From assembly GCF_018734325.1 (NCBI RefSeq), contig NZ_CP073754.1:1488001-1552000 (forward strand): 64,000 nucleotides of DNA. The letters are read 5' to 3'. Position numbers and translations under genes: made by a program. Origin of the DNA: Methylomonas paludis (GTDB taxonomy: Bacteria > Pseudomonadota > Gammaproteobacteria > Methylococcales > Methylomonadaceae). The notes beneath the pieces are model-generated. The model saw nothing but the letters and a program-made list of their open reading frames with translations, ran no database searches and was not told the origin of the DNA. This document shows positions 1 to 8,932 of the stretch, one piece after another (position 1 is the stretch's first letter; the number at the start of each line of letters is the position of its first letter).

Positions 1-130
1 CACCCCATAATCTGCAGGTAATCCTTTCTGAAGCGGCAAAAGCCGATGGCGTTGATATCCTTCAATGATGCAGTAACTTGGAATCTAGCTGGTAGGGTGT
101 CGATATCGCGATGACAACGATTGTGAGGTT

Positions 131-175
131 ACGCTGCGAAGTCTTCGATTCCACTACCTTGCATCGAGCTACGGG
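131..175. repeat. Dispersed palindromic repeat, family A (copy 1)
   Basis: The core CTTCGATTCCACTACCTTGC and the following ATCGAGCTAC pair as an imperfect stem (TCGAT / ATCGA). The same sequence, usually flanked by CTGCGAA and CTACG, recurs at 6311-6354, 7360-7395, 49575-49610, 56041-56071 and 63837-63883. It lies in the leader of the citrate synthase gene. It looks like a REP-type element; no RAYT-type transposase is seen in this window. Confidence 0.7.
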
Positions 176-302
176 GGTGATCAAAACAGCTGAGATGGTC
201 TGGCAAATGTCTGCTGACGCACAACAATTTAGACACAGCCGCGCCGCTTGTGATAAATTGCAGGACAAGCAGCAGGACTGTCACTTAACATCCGAGGGTA
301 TC

Positions 303-1613
303 ATGTCGAACCACTCATTGCTGATCAAACATACCGGCACCGGTAAAGAGGTGGAATATCCTTTACTCAACGGTACCCTCGGTGCAGAAAGCGTGGATTT
401 GCGCAGCTTGTACAAGGATTTCGGCTGCTTCAGCTATGATCCGGGCTTTACCATTACCGCCAGCTGTAAAAGCAAAATCACTTATATAGATGGTGATCGG
501 GGCATATTGCTGTATCGCGGTTATCCCATCGAGCAACTGGCCGAAAACTGCGATTTTATTGAAGTGGCTTATCTACTGCTGCAAGGCGAACTACCCAATG
601 CCACCCAGTTTCGCGATTTCAATCTGGAAATCAGCGACCGCGCCATTATCCACGAAGCCCTGCGCAAATTTTTTGACGGTTTTCATTATGATGCCCATCC
701 TATGGCGATGCTGGTCGGCGTAGTCGGTTCGCTGGCGGCGTTTTATCATAAGGAAATGAACGTTAAAGACCCTCAGCACCGCTGGATATGCGCGACCCGC
801 ATGATAGGCAAGATTTCCACCATCGCTGCCGCTTCTTACCGCCATTCCATCGGCAGACCTTTTGTTTACCCGCGTATGGATTTGAATTATTGCGAAAACT
901 TTTTAAACATGATGTTTTCGCGTTCCTCGCAAACCTATATCGATCAGGATCATTACATTGATCCATTTCTGGTCAAGGCCCTGAATTTATTATTTATCCT
1001 CCACGCTGATCACGAACAGAACGCCAGCACCTCCACAGTCAGACTGGCCGGCAGCACCGGCGCCAATCCCTATGCCTGTGTGGCCGCTGGTATAGCCGCG
1101 CTGTGGGGGCCGGCTCACGGCGGCGCCAACGAAGCGGTGCTGAACATGCTGGCCCAGATCGGCTGCGCGGAAAATGTTCCCAAATACATCGCCAAGGCCA
1201 AGGATGTGAATGATCCGTTCCGGTTAATGGGTTTTGGGCATCGGGTTTATAAAAACTTTGATCCCCGCGCCACTATCATTCGCAAAACCTGCCATGAACT
1301 GTTGAGCAAATTCCAGAAAAACGATCCGCTGTTCGAGCTGGCCCTGGTGCTGGAAGAACACGCCTTAAAAGATGAATATTTTATTGAAAGAAAACTTTAT
1401 CCTAATGTGGATTTTTACTCCGGTATCATCTATAAAGCTTTAAATATCCCGGTGGATATGTTTACCGTGATGTTTGCCATTGCCCGCACCGCCGGCTGGG
1501 TGTCGCACTGGCTGGAAATGCAGGAAGAACAGCCCGGTATGCCGATAGGCAGACCCAGACAATTGTATCTCGGCCCGCAACGCCGCGATTTTATCCCTAT
1601 TAACCAGCGTTGA
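303..1613 (+). CDS. gltA: Citrate synthase (type I, GltA family)
   Basis: Condenses oxaloacetate and acetyl-CoA to citrate, the entry step of the TCA cycle; cytosolic. At 436 residues it has the length of hexameric bacterial citrate synthases. Visible family motifs are [10 protein letters not shown] near residue 235, HGGANEAV near 275 and [13 protein letters not shown] near 310, which carry the catalytic His and Asp and substrate-binding residues; the C-terminus RPRQLYLGP is also typical. The frame is open upstream to position 111, but the ATG at 303 is preceded by GAGGG at a good distance and starts the usual MSN...LL beginning, so it is preferred. It is followed within 4 bp by the SDHAF4-like gene and then the sdh genes, so it probably heads a TCA/respiratory operon. 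Confidence 0.95.
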   Translation: MSNHSLLIKHTGTGKEVEYPLLNGTLGAESVDLRSLYKDFGCFSYDPGFTITASCKSKITYIDGDRGILLYRGYPIEQLAENCDFIEVAYLLLQGELPNATQFRDFNLEISDRAIIHEALRKFFDGFHYDAHPMAMLVGVVGSLAAFYHKEMNVKDPQHRWICATRMIGKISTIAAASYRHSIGRPFVYPRMDLNYCENFLNMMFSRSSQTYIDQDHYIDPFLVKALNLLFILHADHEQNASTSTVRLAGSTGANPYACVAAGIAALWGPAHGGANEAVLNMLAQIGCAENVPKYIAKAKDVNDPFRLMGFGHRVYKNFDPRATIIRKTCHELLSKFQKNDPLFELALVLEEHALKDEYFIERKLYPNVDFYSGIIYKALNIPVDMFTVMFAIARTAGWVSHWLEMQEEQPGMPIGRPRQLYLGPQRRDFIPINQR

Positions 1614-1616
1614 CAG

Positions 1617-1781
1617 ATGACCGAACCCCTGCCGTCCCCGCCCATTGTCCCCGTAGCACCTGTCCCGCCGTTGGCAGCAAACCAGCCAATTGCGCCTATC
1701 CCGGAAATCAACGGTCCGGCTGGTCTGGAGCCGACGCGTTACGGCGATTGGGAACGTAAAGGCCGTTGCCTGGACTTTTAA
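1617..1781 (+). CDS. SDHAF4-like succinate dehydrogenase assembly factor (DUF1674)
   Basis: A 54-residue protein that short-ORF cut-offs would miss. The N-terminal two thirds is proline-rich and disordered. The C-terminus reads GPAGLEPTRYGDWERKGRCL followed by DF, which is the DUF1674/SDHAF4 signature. Members of this family bind free, flavinylated SdhA and help its assembly into succinate dehydrogenase (established mainly for the mitochondrial homologue). Its position, 4 bp after gltA and just before sdhC, fits that role. sdhE, the flavinylation factor, lies at the other end of the same operon. The ATG at 1617 follows the gltA stop closely, suggesting coupled translation. Confidence 0.85.
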   Translation: MTEPLPSPPIVPVAPVPPLAANQPIAPIPEINGPAGLEPTRYGDWERKGRCLDF

Positions 1782-1859
1782 CCATAATGAACACGACCGC
1801 CCTTACTCTGTGTCATCTATACCCTAACGTTGCTCATCAGCCACTCAAGCCAAACTACC

Positions 1860-2234
1860 ATGCCAGCCAATAATCGACCGCTTTCGCCGCATTTGCAAGT
1901 TTACCGTCTGCCCTTGACCGGTCTGATTTCCATTACTCACCGCATTACCGGGGTGCTGTTATGCCTGGGTTTGCTGGGCATCGTTGCCGTCCTGTACAGC
2001 ATTGCTGCCGGGGTTGCCGGGTATGCCGCCATGCAGAGCTTGATGAGCTTCTGGTTAAGTCAGCTAGTATTCTGGGGCTTTATCTATGCTTTGCTGTTCC
2101 ACATTTGTCACGGTATCCGCCATCTGATCTGGGATGCCGGCAAAAGCTTCGAGCTGCTCAGCTTACAGCGTTACGCGGTTTATGAACTGATAGCCTCGTT
2201 GTTACTGACCGTACTGGTTTACAGTTTTTTTTAG
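1860..2234 (+). CDS. sdhC: Succinate dehydrogenase cytochrome b556 subunit
   Basis: Membrane anchor of complex II that helps bind haem b and quinone. The 124-residue form starting at 1860 begins MPANNRPLSPHLQVYRLPLT and continues GLISITHRITGVLL, the family signature SPHLxxY...SIxHRxTG at residues 8-30. Three hydrophobic membrane segments follow, with a haem-ligand-type histidine in the region FHICHGIRHLIWD. The frame is open from 1830, but conservation starts at MPANNRPLSP. sdhD follows after 8 bp. Confidence 0.92.
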   Translation: MPANNRPLSPHLQVYRLPLTGLISITHRITGVLLCLGLLGIVAVLYSIAAGVAGYAAMQSLMSFWLSQLVFWGFIYALLFHICHGIRHLIWDAGKSFELLSLQRYAVYELIASLLLTVLVYSFF

Positions 2235-2242
2235 GATAGCTC

Positions 2243-2614
2243 ATGGTTGAAACCTTACCGCACAAGTCACCCTTAAAGTGGCAAAAACCCGTGTTGCACT
2301 GGAGCGCCCAGCGTGTTAGCGCGGTGGCTCTGTTGCCGCTTAGCATCTGGCTGCTGATTTTTTTGCATCAAGCTTTCCAGGCCGGCTACGCAGAAACGCT
2401 GGCCTGGCTAAGCACACCGTTTAACACCGTGGCGCTGCTGTTATGGCTGATCGTCAGCCTGTATCATGCCGGATTGGGCATACAGGTGGTGCTGGAAGAC
2501 TATACCGGCGGCGCGCGCAGGCAACAATTGATCCTGCTCAGCAATGGATTTTTTATTTTATTGGGTGTTGCGGCAGTCGTTGCCGTTATTTTTATCCATA
2601 TTTCGCCAAGGTAA
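2243..2614 (+). CDS. sdhD: Succinate dehydrogenase hydrophobic membrane anchor subunit
   Basis: Second membrane anchor of complex II, 123 residues with three predicted membrane segments at about 25-47, 55-78 and 97-118. The segment SLYHAGLGIQVVLEDY matches the SdhD family region HxxxGxxxVxxDY, which contributes to haem and quinone binding. The gene lies between sdhC and sdhA with 8-bp and 3-bp gaps. SdhD sequences diverge strongly, so the call rests partly on position. Confidence 0.9.
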   Translation: MVETLPHKSPLKWQKPVLHWSAQRVSAVALLPLSIWLLIFLHQAFQAGYAETLAWLSTPFNTVALLLWLIVSLYHAGLGIQVVLEDYTGGARRQQLILLSNGFFILLGVAAVVAVIFIHISPR

Positions 2615-2617
2615 ATC

Positions 2618-4402
2618 ATGAGCGAGGCATACAAGATTACAGAACACTACTACGATGTGGTGGTGGTGGGTGCCGGTGGCGCCGGCTTACGCGCCACCTT
2701 CGGCATGGTGGAAAAAGGCTTGAAAACCGCCTGTATCAGCAAGGTATTTCCCACTCGCAGCCATACTGTGGCGGCGCAGGGCGGTATCAGTGCTGCATTG
2801 GGCAATATGGGCGAAGACGATTGGCGCTTTCACATGTACGATACTGTTAAAGGATCGGATTGGCTAGGCGATCAGGATGCCATTGAATACATGTGCAAGG
2901 AAGCCATCCCTGCGGTCATCGAACTGGAACGTTATGGTGTGCCATTCTCACGCACGCCAGACGGCAAAATTTATCAGCGTGCCTTTGGTGGTATGTCCAC
3001 CCATTACGGCAAAGCCCAGGCTCAGCGTACTTGCGCCGCCGCCGATGTGACCGGCCACGCCATCCTGCATACCCTGTATCAGCAGGCTTTAAAGTTTAAG
3101 GCCGAGTTTTTTATAGAATACATTGTGCTGGATTTAATCATGGAAAACGGCGAGTGCCGGGGGGTACTAGCCTGGTGCCTGGATGACGGCAGCCTGCATT
3201 TGTTCCGTGGTCATCAAACCATTCTGGCCACCGGCGGCTATGGTCGCACCTATTTTTCTTGCACATCCGCGCATACGGTTACCGGCGACGGCAACGGTAT
3301 GGTGTTACGGGCCGGTTTGCCGCTGCAGGATATGGAGTTTGTACAATTCCATCCCACCGGTATCTACGGTTCCGGCTGTCTGATGAGCGAAGGCGCACGC
3401 GGGGAGGGCGGTTATCTGACCAATTCCGAAGGCGAACGCTTTATGCCGCGCTATGCCCCGCAGGCGCATGATCTGGCTTCTCGCGATGTGGTCAGCCGCG
3501 CCATTACCGTGGAAATTAACGCCGGGCGCGGCCTGGGGCCGAAAAAAGACTTCGTGCATCTGCATTTGGAACATCTTGATCCTAAAGTGATTCATGAACG
3601 TCTGCCGGGGATAGCTGAAACCGCGCGGATTTTTGGCGGGGTTGATGTTACTAAGCAACCGATCCCGGTGCTGCCTACCGTGCATTATAATATGGGCGGC
3701 ATCCCGACTAATTACAAAGCTGAGGTAGTGACCCTGAAAGACGGCAATCCGGATTATGTGGTGCCGGGGTTGATGGCTATCGGCGAAACTGCCTGTGTTT
3801 CGGTGCATGGCGCCAACCGGCTTGGCTCCAACTCTTTACTGGATCTGGTGGTGTTTGGTCGTGCCGCTGCCATCCGCTGTGCAGAACTGATCAAACCCGG
3901 CCAGCCCCACCCAGCGCTGGCAGCCGATGGCTGCGAACAGGCTTTAAGCCGTTTCGATAAAATCCGTCACGCCACTGGTAGCCGCAGCACTGCGGAAATC
4001 AGGCTGGATATGCAGACCACTATGCAGGCCAAAGCTGCGGTGTTTCGCACCGCTGTTACCTTGCAGGAAGGCATTACCGATATTACCGCGATTGCCGCTT
4101 CTTTTGAGGATGTGCGGGTCAGCGATCAATCGCTGGTCTGGAATACCGATCTGGTGGAAACCCTGGAGTTGGATAATCTGCTCGGTCAGGCCCAGGTGAC
4201 TATGGCCGCTGCGGCTAATCGTCAGGAGAGTCGGGGTGGTCACGCCCGTGAGGATTTTCCTCAGCGCGACGATGACAACTGGCTGAAACATACCCTGACC
4301 TGGCGTCAGGATAATCAAGTCAGTATTGATTACCGGCCTGTGCATTTATATACACTAACAGATGAAGTGGCGGCCATACCGCCTAAAGAGAGGGTTTACT
4401 AA
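2618..4402 (+). CDS. sdhA: Succinate dehydrogenase flavoprotein subunit
   Basis: Oxidises succinate to fumarate using covalently bound FAD, on the cytoplasmic face of the membrane. The 594-residue length is normal. Visible are the dinucleotide-binding motif VVVGAGGAG at 15-23, the FAD-linked histidine in [11 protein letters not shown] (His49), the active-site region [20 protein letters not shown], and [14 protein letters not shown] near the FAD end. It begins 3 bp after sdhD, and its TAA shares a base with the sdhB start (TAATG), so the two subunits are translationally coupled. Confidence 0.97.
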   Translation: MSEAYKITEHYYDVVVVGAGGAGLRATFGMVEKGLKTACISKVFPTRSHTVAAQGGISAALGNMGEDDWRFHMYDTVKGSDWLGDQDAIEYMCKEAIPAVIELERYGVPFSRTPDGKIYQRAFGGMSTHYGKAQAQRTCAAADVTGHAILHTLYQQALKFKAEFFIEYIVLDLIMENGECRGVLAWCLDDGSLHLFRGHQTILATGGYGRTYFSCTSAHTVTGDGNGMVLRAGLPLQDMEFVQFHPTGIYGSGCLMSEGARGEGGYLTNSEGERFMPRYAPQAHDLASRDVVSRAITVEINAGRGLGPKKDFVHLHLEHLDPKVIHERLPGIAETARIFGGVDVTKQPIPVLPTVHYNMGGIPTNYKAEVVTLKDGNPDYVVPGLMAIGETACVSVHGANRLGSNSLLDLVVFGRAAAIRCAELIKPGQPHPALAADGCEQALSRFDKIRHATGSRSTAEIRLDMQTTMQAKAAVFRTAVTLQEGITDITAIAASFEDVRVSDQSLVWNTDLVETLELDNLLGQAQVTMAAAANRQESRGGHAREDFPQRDDDNWLKHTLTWRQDNQVSIDYRPVHLYTLTDEVAAIPPKERVY

Positions 4403-5169
4403 TGGTTGAATTTAGCCTGCCGAAAAACTCGCAAGTTCTGCCCGGCCACACTTTCAAAGCCAAAGCCGCCCAGAACGTCCGGGTGATCGAAGTGTACCGC
4501 TGGAACCCGGACAGCGGCGAAAACCCGCGCCTGGATCGTTACGAAATTGATCTGGACGACTGCGGCCCGATGCTGCTGGACGCCATCCTTAAAATCAAGA
4601 ACGAAATCGACAGCAGTCTGGCCTTCCGCCGTTCCTGCCGGGAAGGGGTGTGCGGTTCCTGCGCCATGAACGTCAACGGCAAAAACACTCTGGTTTGTAC
4701 CAAGGCTATCAGCGAATACAGTGGCAGCATTAAAATCTACCCGCTGCCGCACATGTCGGTGATTAAAGACCTGGTGGTGGACATGACCCATTTCTTTGCT
4801 CAGTATGCCGCTATCAAACCTTGGTTGCATAACGATGAGCCACATGAAGGTGAACATCGGCAAAGCGTGCCGGAACGCGCCAAACTGGACGGTTTGTACG
4901 AATGCGTGCTGTGTGCCTGTTGCTCCACCAGTTGCCCGAGTTATTGGTGGAACGGTGATGAATATCTGGGCCCGGCCATTTTGCTGCAAGCCTACCGTTG
5001 GTTGGCTGACAGCCGCGATCAAAACAGCGAGGAACGCCTGCAGCAACTGGCCGACTCCTTCAAGCTGTATCGCTGCCACACTATCATGAATTGCACCGAC
5101 ACCTGCCCCAAAGGCCTGAACCCCGCCAAAGCCATCGCCGAAATCAAAAAACTCATCGTCAGCAACTGA
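4402..5169 (+). CDS. sdhB: Succinate dehydrogenase iron-sulfur subunit
   Basis: Carries electrons from SdhA to the membrane quinone site through three Fe-S clusters. Of 255 residues, the N-terminal half has the [2Fe-2S] motif CREGVCGSC (Cys79, 84, 87) plus Cys99. The C-terminal half has [14 protein letters not shown] for the [4Fe-4S] cluster, and [20 protein letters not shown], which supplies the [3Fe-4S] and remaining ligands. It overlaps sdhA by one base. Directly downstream lies sdhE, starting one base after the stop. Confidence 0.97.
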   Translation: MVEFSLPKNSQVLPGHTFKAKAAQNVRVIEVYRWNPDSGENPRLDRYEIDLDDCGPMLLDAILKIKNEIDSSLAFRRSCREGVCGSCAMNVNGKNTLVCTKAISEYSGSIKIYPLPHMSVIKDLVVDMTHFFAQYAAIKPWLHNDEPHEGEHRQSVPERAKLDGLYECVLCACCSTSCPSYWWNGDEYLGPAILLQAYRWLADSRDQNSEERLQQLADSFKLYRCHTIMNCTDTCPKGLNPAKAIAEIKKLIVSN

Positions 5170-5170
5170 T

Positions 5171-5440
5171 ATGAGCCAGCTCAACAAACTGCGCTGGCAA
5201 TGCCGGCGCGGCCTTAAAGAGCTGGATTATCTGCTGGTGAATTATCTGGAATATCAATACCCGACGGCAAGCGTTGCCGAACAGCAAAACTTCAGCCGCT
5301 TGCTGGAATTGGAAGATGATGTATTGCAGGCTTATTTGCTGGGGGATAGCTTGGTTGAAGATGCTGGTTTGGCTGAGGTGGTGCGAGCGGTAAGGCAAGG
5401 GCTACAAACCAATATGGCTGCACCTATTGATGCCCTATGA
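5171..5440 (+). CDS. sdhE: FAD assembly factor SdhE
   Basis: Small (89-residue) helical protein that promotes covalent FAD attachment to SdhA (YgfY/SDH5 family). The conserved motif RGxxE is present as RRGLKELDYLL at residues 13-23, followed by the family pattern FxxLLELEDDxLxxYLLG. It is the last gene of the gltA-sdh operon, one base after sdhB. Having both SdhE and an SDHAF4-like protein in one operon gives the flavoprotein two dedicated assembly factors. Confidence 0.92.
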   Translation: MSQLNKLRWQCRRGLKELDYLLVNYLEYQYPTASVAEQQNFSRLLELEDDVLQAYLLGDSLVEDAGLAEVVRAVRQGLQTNMAAPIDAL

Positions 5441-5592
5441 CCTTTGGAATCCAACTGATTGGGTTGGATTGAACAAAATGAAGCCCAGAAAACCCATTGA
5501 AATAACAGAATTTATTTGAATTAAATTAAAGCCATTATTGTTACTTTTATAGGGCTTTACATGTCCCTGTGTTTTGAGACAAAGTGAGCCAT

Positions 5593-5880
5593 ATGAAAGC
5601 AAAATGTCTTAGTCACATCAAGCAGCAATGGGGCCGAGGGCTTATTGAAGGTGTCGTCTGGGAATTGCCGAAACCGGTGCCGCCGTCTGAACATCAAATT
5701 AAATATCGGCTGGTCTATATTGTTGCCGGGTAACGCTTGGTAGGTTATGACAATGAGCGTGGTAAAGGCGATCATAAACATATTGGTAACGATGAGTTTC
5801 CGTATGAATTTATTGATGTTGCCACTTTGATTGAAGATTTTAGAGAGATATACAGGAGGCCGGATGATGAAAACACTTGA
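5593..5880 (+). pseudogene. Broken TumE-like toxin gene (DUF6516), in-frame stop
   Basis: Reading from ATG 5593 gives 46 codons, then a TAA at 5731-5733, after which the same frame continues without interruption to TGA 5878-5880 (95 sense codons in all if read through). The text on both sides matches the DUF6516 toxin family: VVWELPKPVPPSEHQIKYRL before the stop, and YDNERGKGDHKHIG then YEFIDVATLIEDF after it. The partner HVO_A0114-type regulator follows and overlaps its 3' end, the usual TumE-TumA order. The single premature stop suggests recent inactivation. Family naming is from memory of the motif pattern. Confidence 0.75.
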
Positions 5881-6237
5881 AGTGACCATCGGGGAATCGA
5901 TTGACCTCAGCTTGGCTGGATTTGCCGCTGCATTGGACGCTGGGCTAAAAGCGCAGCCCACACCCAGCCCTGTTTTAAAGTAGGTTTTGAAAACATGGCG
6001 CAGTTTAGCGTACAGTTTACCCCCAAGTGCTGGGAACTGGTGGAGGCGTTAAAAGTAGCTGGACCATTGACAATTTATGCTCTGGCTAAACGATTGGGCC
6101 GGCATTACCGTAATGTTCATAAGGATGTCACGGCACTATCTGACTGGCTGGTGATAGAGAAAGATGAAACCGGCAAGGTTTTTGTACCCTGGGATGAAAT
6201 CGCGGTCGGTTGGCCGCTGCTTAATCAGGCGGCTTGA
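5864..6237 (+). pseudogene. Broken TumA-like antitoxin (HVO_A0114-type HTH), frameshifted
   Basis: The first frame, from ATG 5864, encodes MMKTLEVTIGESIDLSLAG and stops at TAG 5981. The HTH part continues in another frame from about 5978, with a usable ATG at 5995. That second frame is 80 residues and contains PKCWELVEALKVAGPLTIYA and LAKRLGRHYRNVHKDV, a winged-helix pattern, ending in VFVPWDEIAVGW as the family does. Adding one base to the T-run at 5972-5975 would fuse both parts (...SPVFKVGFENMAQFSV...). The DNA-binding half could still be made from ATG 5995. The toxin gene before it is also broken. Confidence 0.7.
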
Positions 6238-6310
6238 AAAATTTGGCGGCTGAGCAAAGCTCGATAAGCCGCCATTCATAGATGCGATGGCGGATTGTGT
6301 CAGATGTCGG

Positions 6311-6354
6311 CTGCGAATTCCTCGATTCCACTACGTTGCATCGAGGCTACGAGG
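6311..6354. repeat. Dispersed palindromic repeat, family A (copy 2)
   Basis: Best-preserved copy: CTCGATTCCACTACGTTGCA followed by TCGAGGCTACGAGG, with CTCGAT/ATCGAG stem arms. Its right end (6347-6354) overlaps the last codons and stop of the leftward PEP-CTERM gene, so the repeat inserted at, or now forms, the extreme 3' end of that gene. Confidence 0.75.
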
Positions 6355-7066
6355 ATGCGGTTTTGGGTTTTCTGATCATGCCATAAAAGCCGATAACCCC
6401 ACTCAAAAACAGCCAGGCAGTGGTGGGTATGGGTACCGCCGCGACTGCGGTATTGCTGAGGGTAAATGCAAAATAGCCCGGCATGGTTAAAAACGAAGCC
6501 CGTCCCACCACAAAATCCATTGAAACGCCGTTGCCGGTCGCAGAGTTGGCCCAAATGAAAGGATTGCCGGCACTATAGTTGTTGACAACGGACAGTACAT
6601 ATAAATTGGCAGTGGTCAAGGTGACGGCGGTCGGTAGATCCAGCGTGTAAGAATATAAACCAGGGCTAATCAGGGCTTGCTTTACTTGCGATGAATCATA
6701 TGCCCCGGAAGTAGGCATTAATTCGGTAGCGACGTTTGCAGTTGAATAACTACCGCTGGTGCCGACATTAACCAGGCCGCAGGAAGGACAGTTAGCCGTC
6801 GTAGCATGAAGGTCAACGGCAAAATTGATATCGGCCTGATTACCGTACCAGGTAATCTCATTAAAAGTGGTTTTGGCGGCAATCGAGAACGTGGCCCAAA
6901 CCTGTTGGTCGGCATCTGAATTACCATTAAAGCCTGGATCAGAGGCCAGATTGACATACGATGAGTTATATCCAGAGCCTGCGATAGGCGCTTGGCTGTA
7001 AACAACCGAGGCATAGCTATTGGCCGTGGTGAGCAATAAGATTGCAAAGGCGATTTTTTGGTTCAT
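6347..7066 (-). CDS. PEP-CTERM-type exported protein
   Basis: A 239-residue protein with an N-terminal signal peptide (MNQKIAFAILLLTTANSYA, cleavage probably after SYA), a Ser/Thr/Asn-rich body of unknown fold, and a C-terminal sorting tail: VPIPTTAWLFLSGVIGFYGM followed by RKPK. This VPxP-hydrophobic-basic arrangement is the exosortase recognition tail as it appears in methylotrophic gammaproteobacteria. The product is probably cut by an exosortase and anchored or released at the cell surface. A Cys pair (ANCPSCGLV) near residue 95 may form a disulfide. No catalytic motif was recognised. The exosortase itself is not in the window. Confidence 0.8.
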   Translation of the reverse strand: MNQKIAFAILLLTTANSYASVVYSQAPIAGSGYNSSYVNLASDPGFNGNSDADQQVWATFSIAAKTTFNEITWYGNQADINFAVDLHATTANCPSCGLVNVGTSGSYSTANVATELMPTSGAYDSSQVKQALISPGLYSYTLDLPTAVTLTTANLYVLSVVNNYSAGNPFIWANSATGNGVSMDFVVGRASFLTMPGYFAFTLSNTAVAAVPIPTTAWLFLSGVIGFYGMIRKPKTASS

Positions 7067-7597
7067 ATTAGCCTGCTGATGTAATAAAAATAAATTCCGT
7101 TTTATCGGGCAATTGCCACGTATAAAGGCTTGATGTTTGATCAGCTAAATATTACTGAAAAATCAGAAACCAGCTATTGCGCTAAATCCAAACGGTTTGA
7201 TTATTTCACAGACTGTTTTTTAAAAATCACGAAGGCATCACAAAATTGCAGGCCACTTAAAAAAGCCTGTTTTTGCGTTAATAGTTGATTTTGGTGCAAG
7301 GGGAACGGGACATTGTTGAATCCCGCTGACCTTGCTTTGATAAAGGCTAGGCGGTGTATCCCTTGATTCCACTACGTTGCATCGAGGCTACCGGGCGCGA
7401 TGACAAAGGCTATCAGGCGTTAGCGGCAGCTATCCATAGGGTCTTAATCAAAGATAAGTGGCGGGGCTTGCCTTTTGGCTTATTGGTTTCACAATAGCGA
7501 TACAGCTTATTGCGTTAATACTTAGGATAGGCCATTGTTTCATCAGATACCCGGATGTTGCATGAGCATCATCCGGGTAGTTTTATTAAATATGGTT
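7067..7597. other. Intergenic stretch with one family A repeat and a hairpin
   Basis: No gene is seen. It holds a family A palindromic repeat at 7360-7395 (CTTGATTCCACTACGTTGCA...TCGAGGCTACCGGG). It also holds a hairpin at 7549-7578 (arms ACCCGGATG / CATCCGGGT) just past the stop of the leftward gene ending at 7598. The hairpin could end that transcript, but the T-run lies on the wrong side for a leftward intrinsic terminator. Confidence 0.5.
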
Positions 7598-8583
7598 TTA
7601 AGCTATTAATTTACGCCGGCTAAAACCTGTGACGCCAACCAATACAGTACCAAATAACCAGGCAGTGCCTGGTAACGGCACAGCAGCCGGGGTGGCGATA
7701 AAGCCAATGTAGTGTCCTGCGGTGTCGCTATAAATGCCGGTTAACTGACTGCTTTGATTAAGGCCGGTGATATAGGTAGTTGCGGCGATGGCGCCAGCGA
7801 CATCAAAGGTTGTGTAGCCGCCGTTATAAATAAAACCGTGGGATCCGGCCGCATCATAATAATAGCCGGCCAGTTCGCCGCTGCTGTTGATGCCGGATAC
7901 AGTTGTGGCGTTGACATTGTTCAGGCTGGCTGGGCCGTTGGTGGCGTTGGGTTCTACGTAAGAAGTGTAGGTGCCGCCGGAATTGACAAACCCCACGTCT
8001 TTAGTGCCATCGTAATACCATCCGGCTATCTTGCCGTTAGCGGTGATAGTCGTGCCGTAAGTGGTTTGGGCGCCTGGTGCCTCCAGAGCCGTGTATACAC
8101 CACCAATTTCGGTAAAGCCATGATAGCCGTAACCGATACCATCCCGGTAATAGCCGACCACCTCGCCATTATTGCCTATGCCCAGTAGATAAGTGCCGTT
8201 GGTGGCATTGGGGTCATTGATGGTGGTATAGCTGCCGCCGTTATAGACAAAGCCATGTGTTCCATTGGCGTCTTTATAAATACCCGCTACCTGACCACTG
8301 TCATTAATGCTGTAGGCATCGGTAGTGCCGGCGGTAGCGCCGGGAACATTCAAACTGGTGTAAGTGCTGCCGTTATACACGAAACCGTGATCACCCACAC
8401 CATCCTGGTACCAGCCGGCTACATTGCCGCTGCTGGTTATGCTCCAGGCATATGTGCTGCCGGTAGCGTTGGGATCGATAATTTGGGTAAAGTTATATGA
8501 CGAAGCGCTTGCGGCCTGGGTGAAGGCGGATAAGGCTGCGCATAAAGCTGCAGGAATCAGTGCTGTCTGAATTGAATAGCCAT
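7598..8583 (-). pseudogene. PEP-CTERM repeat protein with frameshifted signal peptide
   Basis: The mature frame encodes at least five repeats of the kind GxxxxGFVYNGGxYTxIxxPNA with GINxxGxxxGYYxD, as in HAF-type extracellular repeat proteins. It ends in VPLPGTAWLFGTVLVGVTGF plus SRRK, an exosortase tail. This frame runs back through LIPAALCAALSAFTQAASA, clearly a signal-peptide core, but has no ATG, GTG or TTG in frame before a stop at 8603-8605. An ATG at 8583 with AAGGGG upstream is out of frame and stops after eight codons. A one-base insertion between 8583 and about 8561 would restore a normal secreted protein. The only standard in-frame start (GTG 8398) would lose the signal peptide. 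Function is unknown; it is probably inactive or phase-switched. Confidence 0.65.
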
Positions 8584-8932
8584 GAATGTACCCCTTGATA
8601 AGTCAATGATAAGTTGATAGGTCTCCAACTAGCGAACCAGGCAATAGCTGAGATGTGAAACCTCGCCAGCCAAGCAGTAGAAAATTTTCGGCTGCATGTT
8701 TAGTTGGCGTCAGACTGAATTTGTCTGCATTCGCTAGGGCACCTCAATCATAGCACTATAAATCAAGCCATAACAAGTCCATAAAAATACCAACAAAACA
8801 CTTATGTTTTGGCTTAGGCTATCTTAAATTTAAATGACAAAAATTCTGCTTAAATGGCCCTTATCTTTCCCATGGCTATACAAAATCGGTAAAATGGCGG
8901 CATAAACTCTAACTTAAGTGATAACCATCATC
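8584..8932. other. Divergent intergenic region upstream of glnS
   Basis: About 350 bp between the leftward PEP-CTERM gene and glnS. It is AT-rich near 8750-8860, where promoters for both directions would be expected. I see no gene, strong hairpin or clear sigma-54 site. Confidence 0.4.

Noticed and set aside
111..302. N-terminal extension of citrate synthase from 111
   Set aside because: It passes through a family A repeat, and the conserved protein begins at the ATG at 303, which has a ribosome-binding site.
3305..4345. Long leftward ORFs opposite sdhA (and similar ones opposite nifJ, glnS, ygiQ and mutL)
   Set aside because: They lie antisense to genes with clear full-length family matches and show no protein features of their own.
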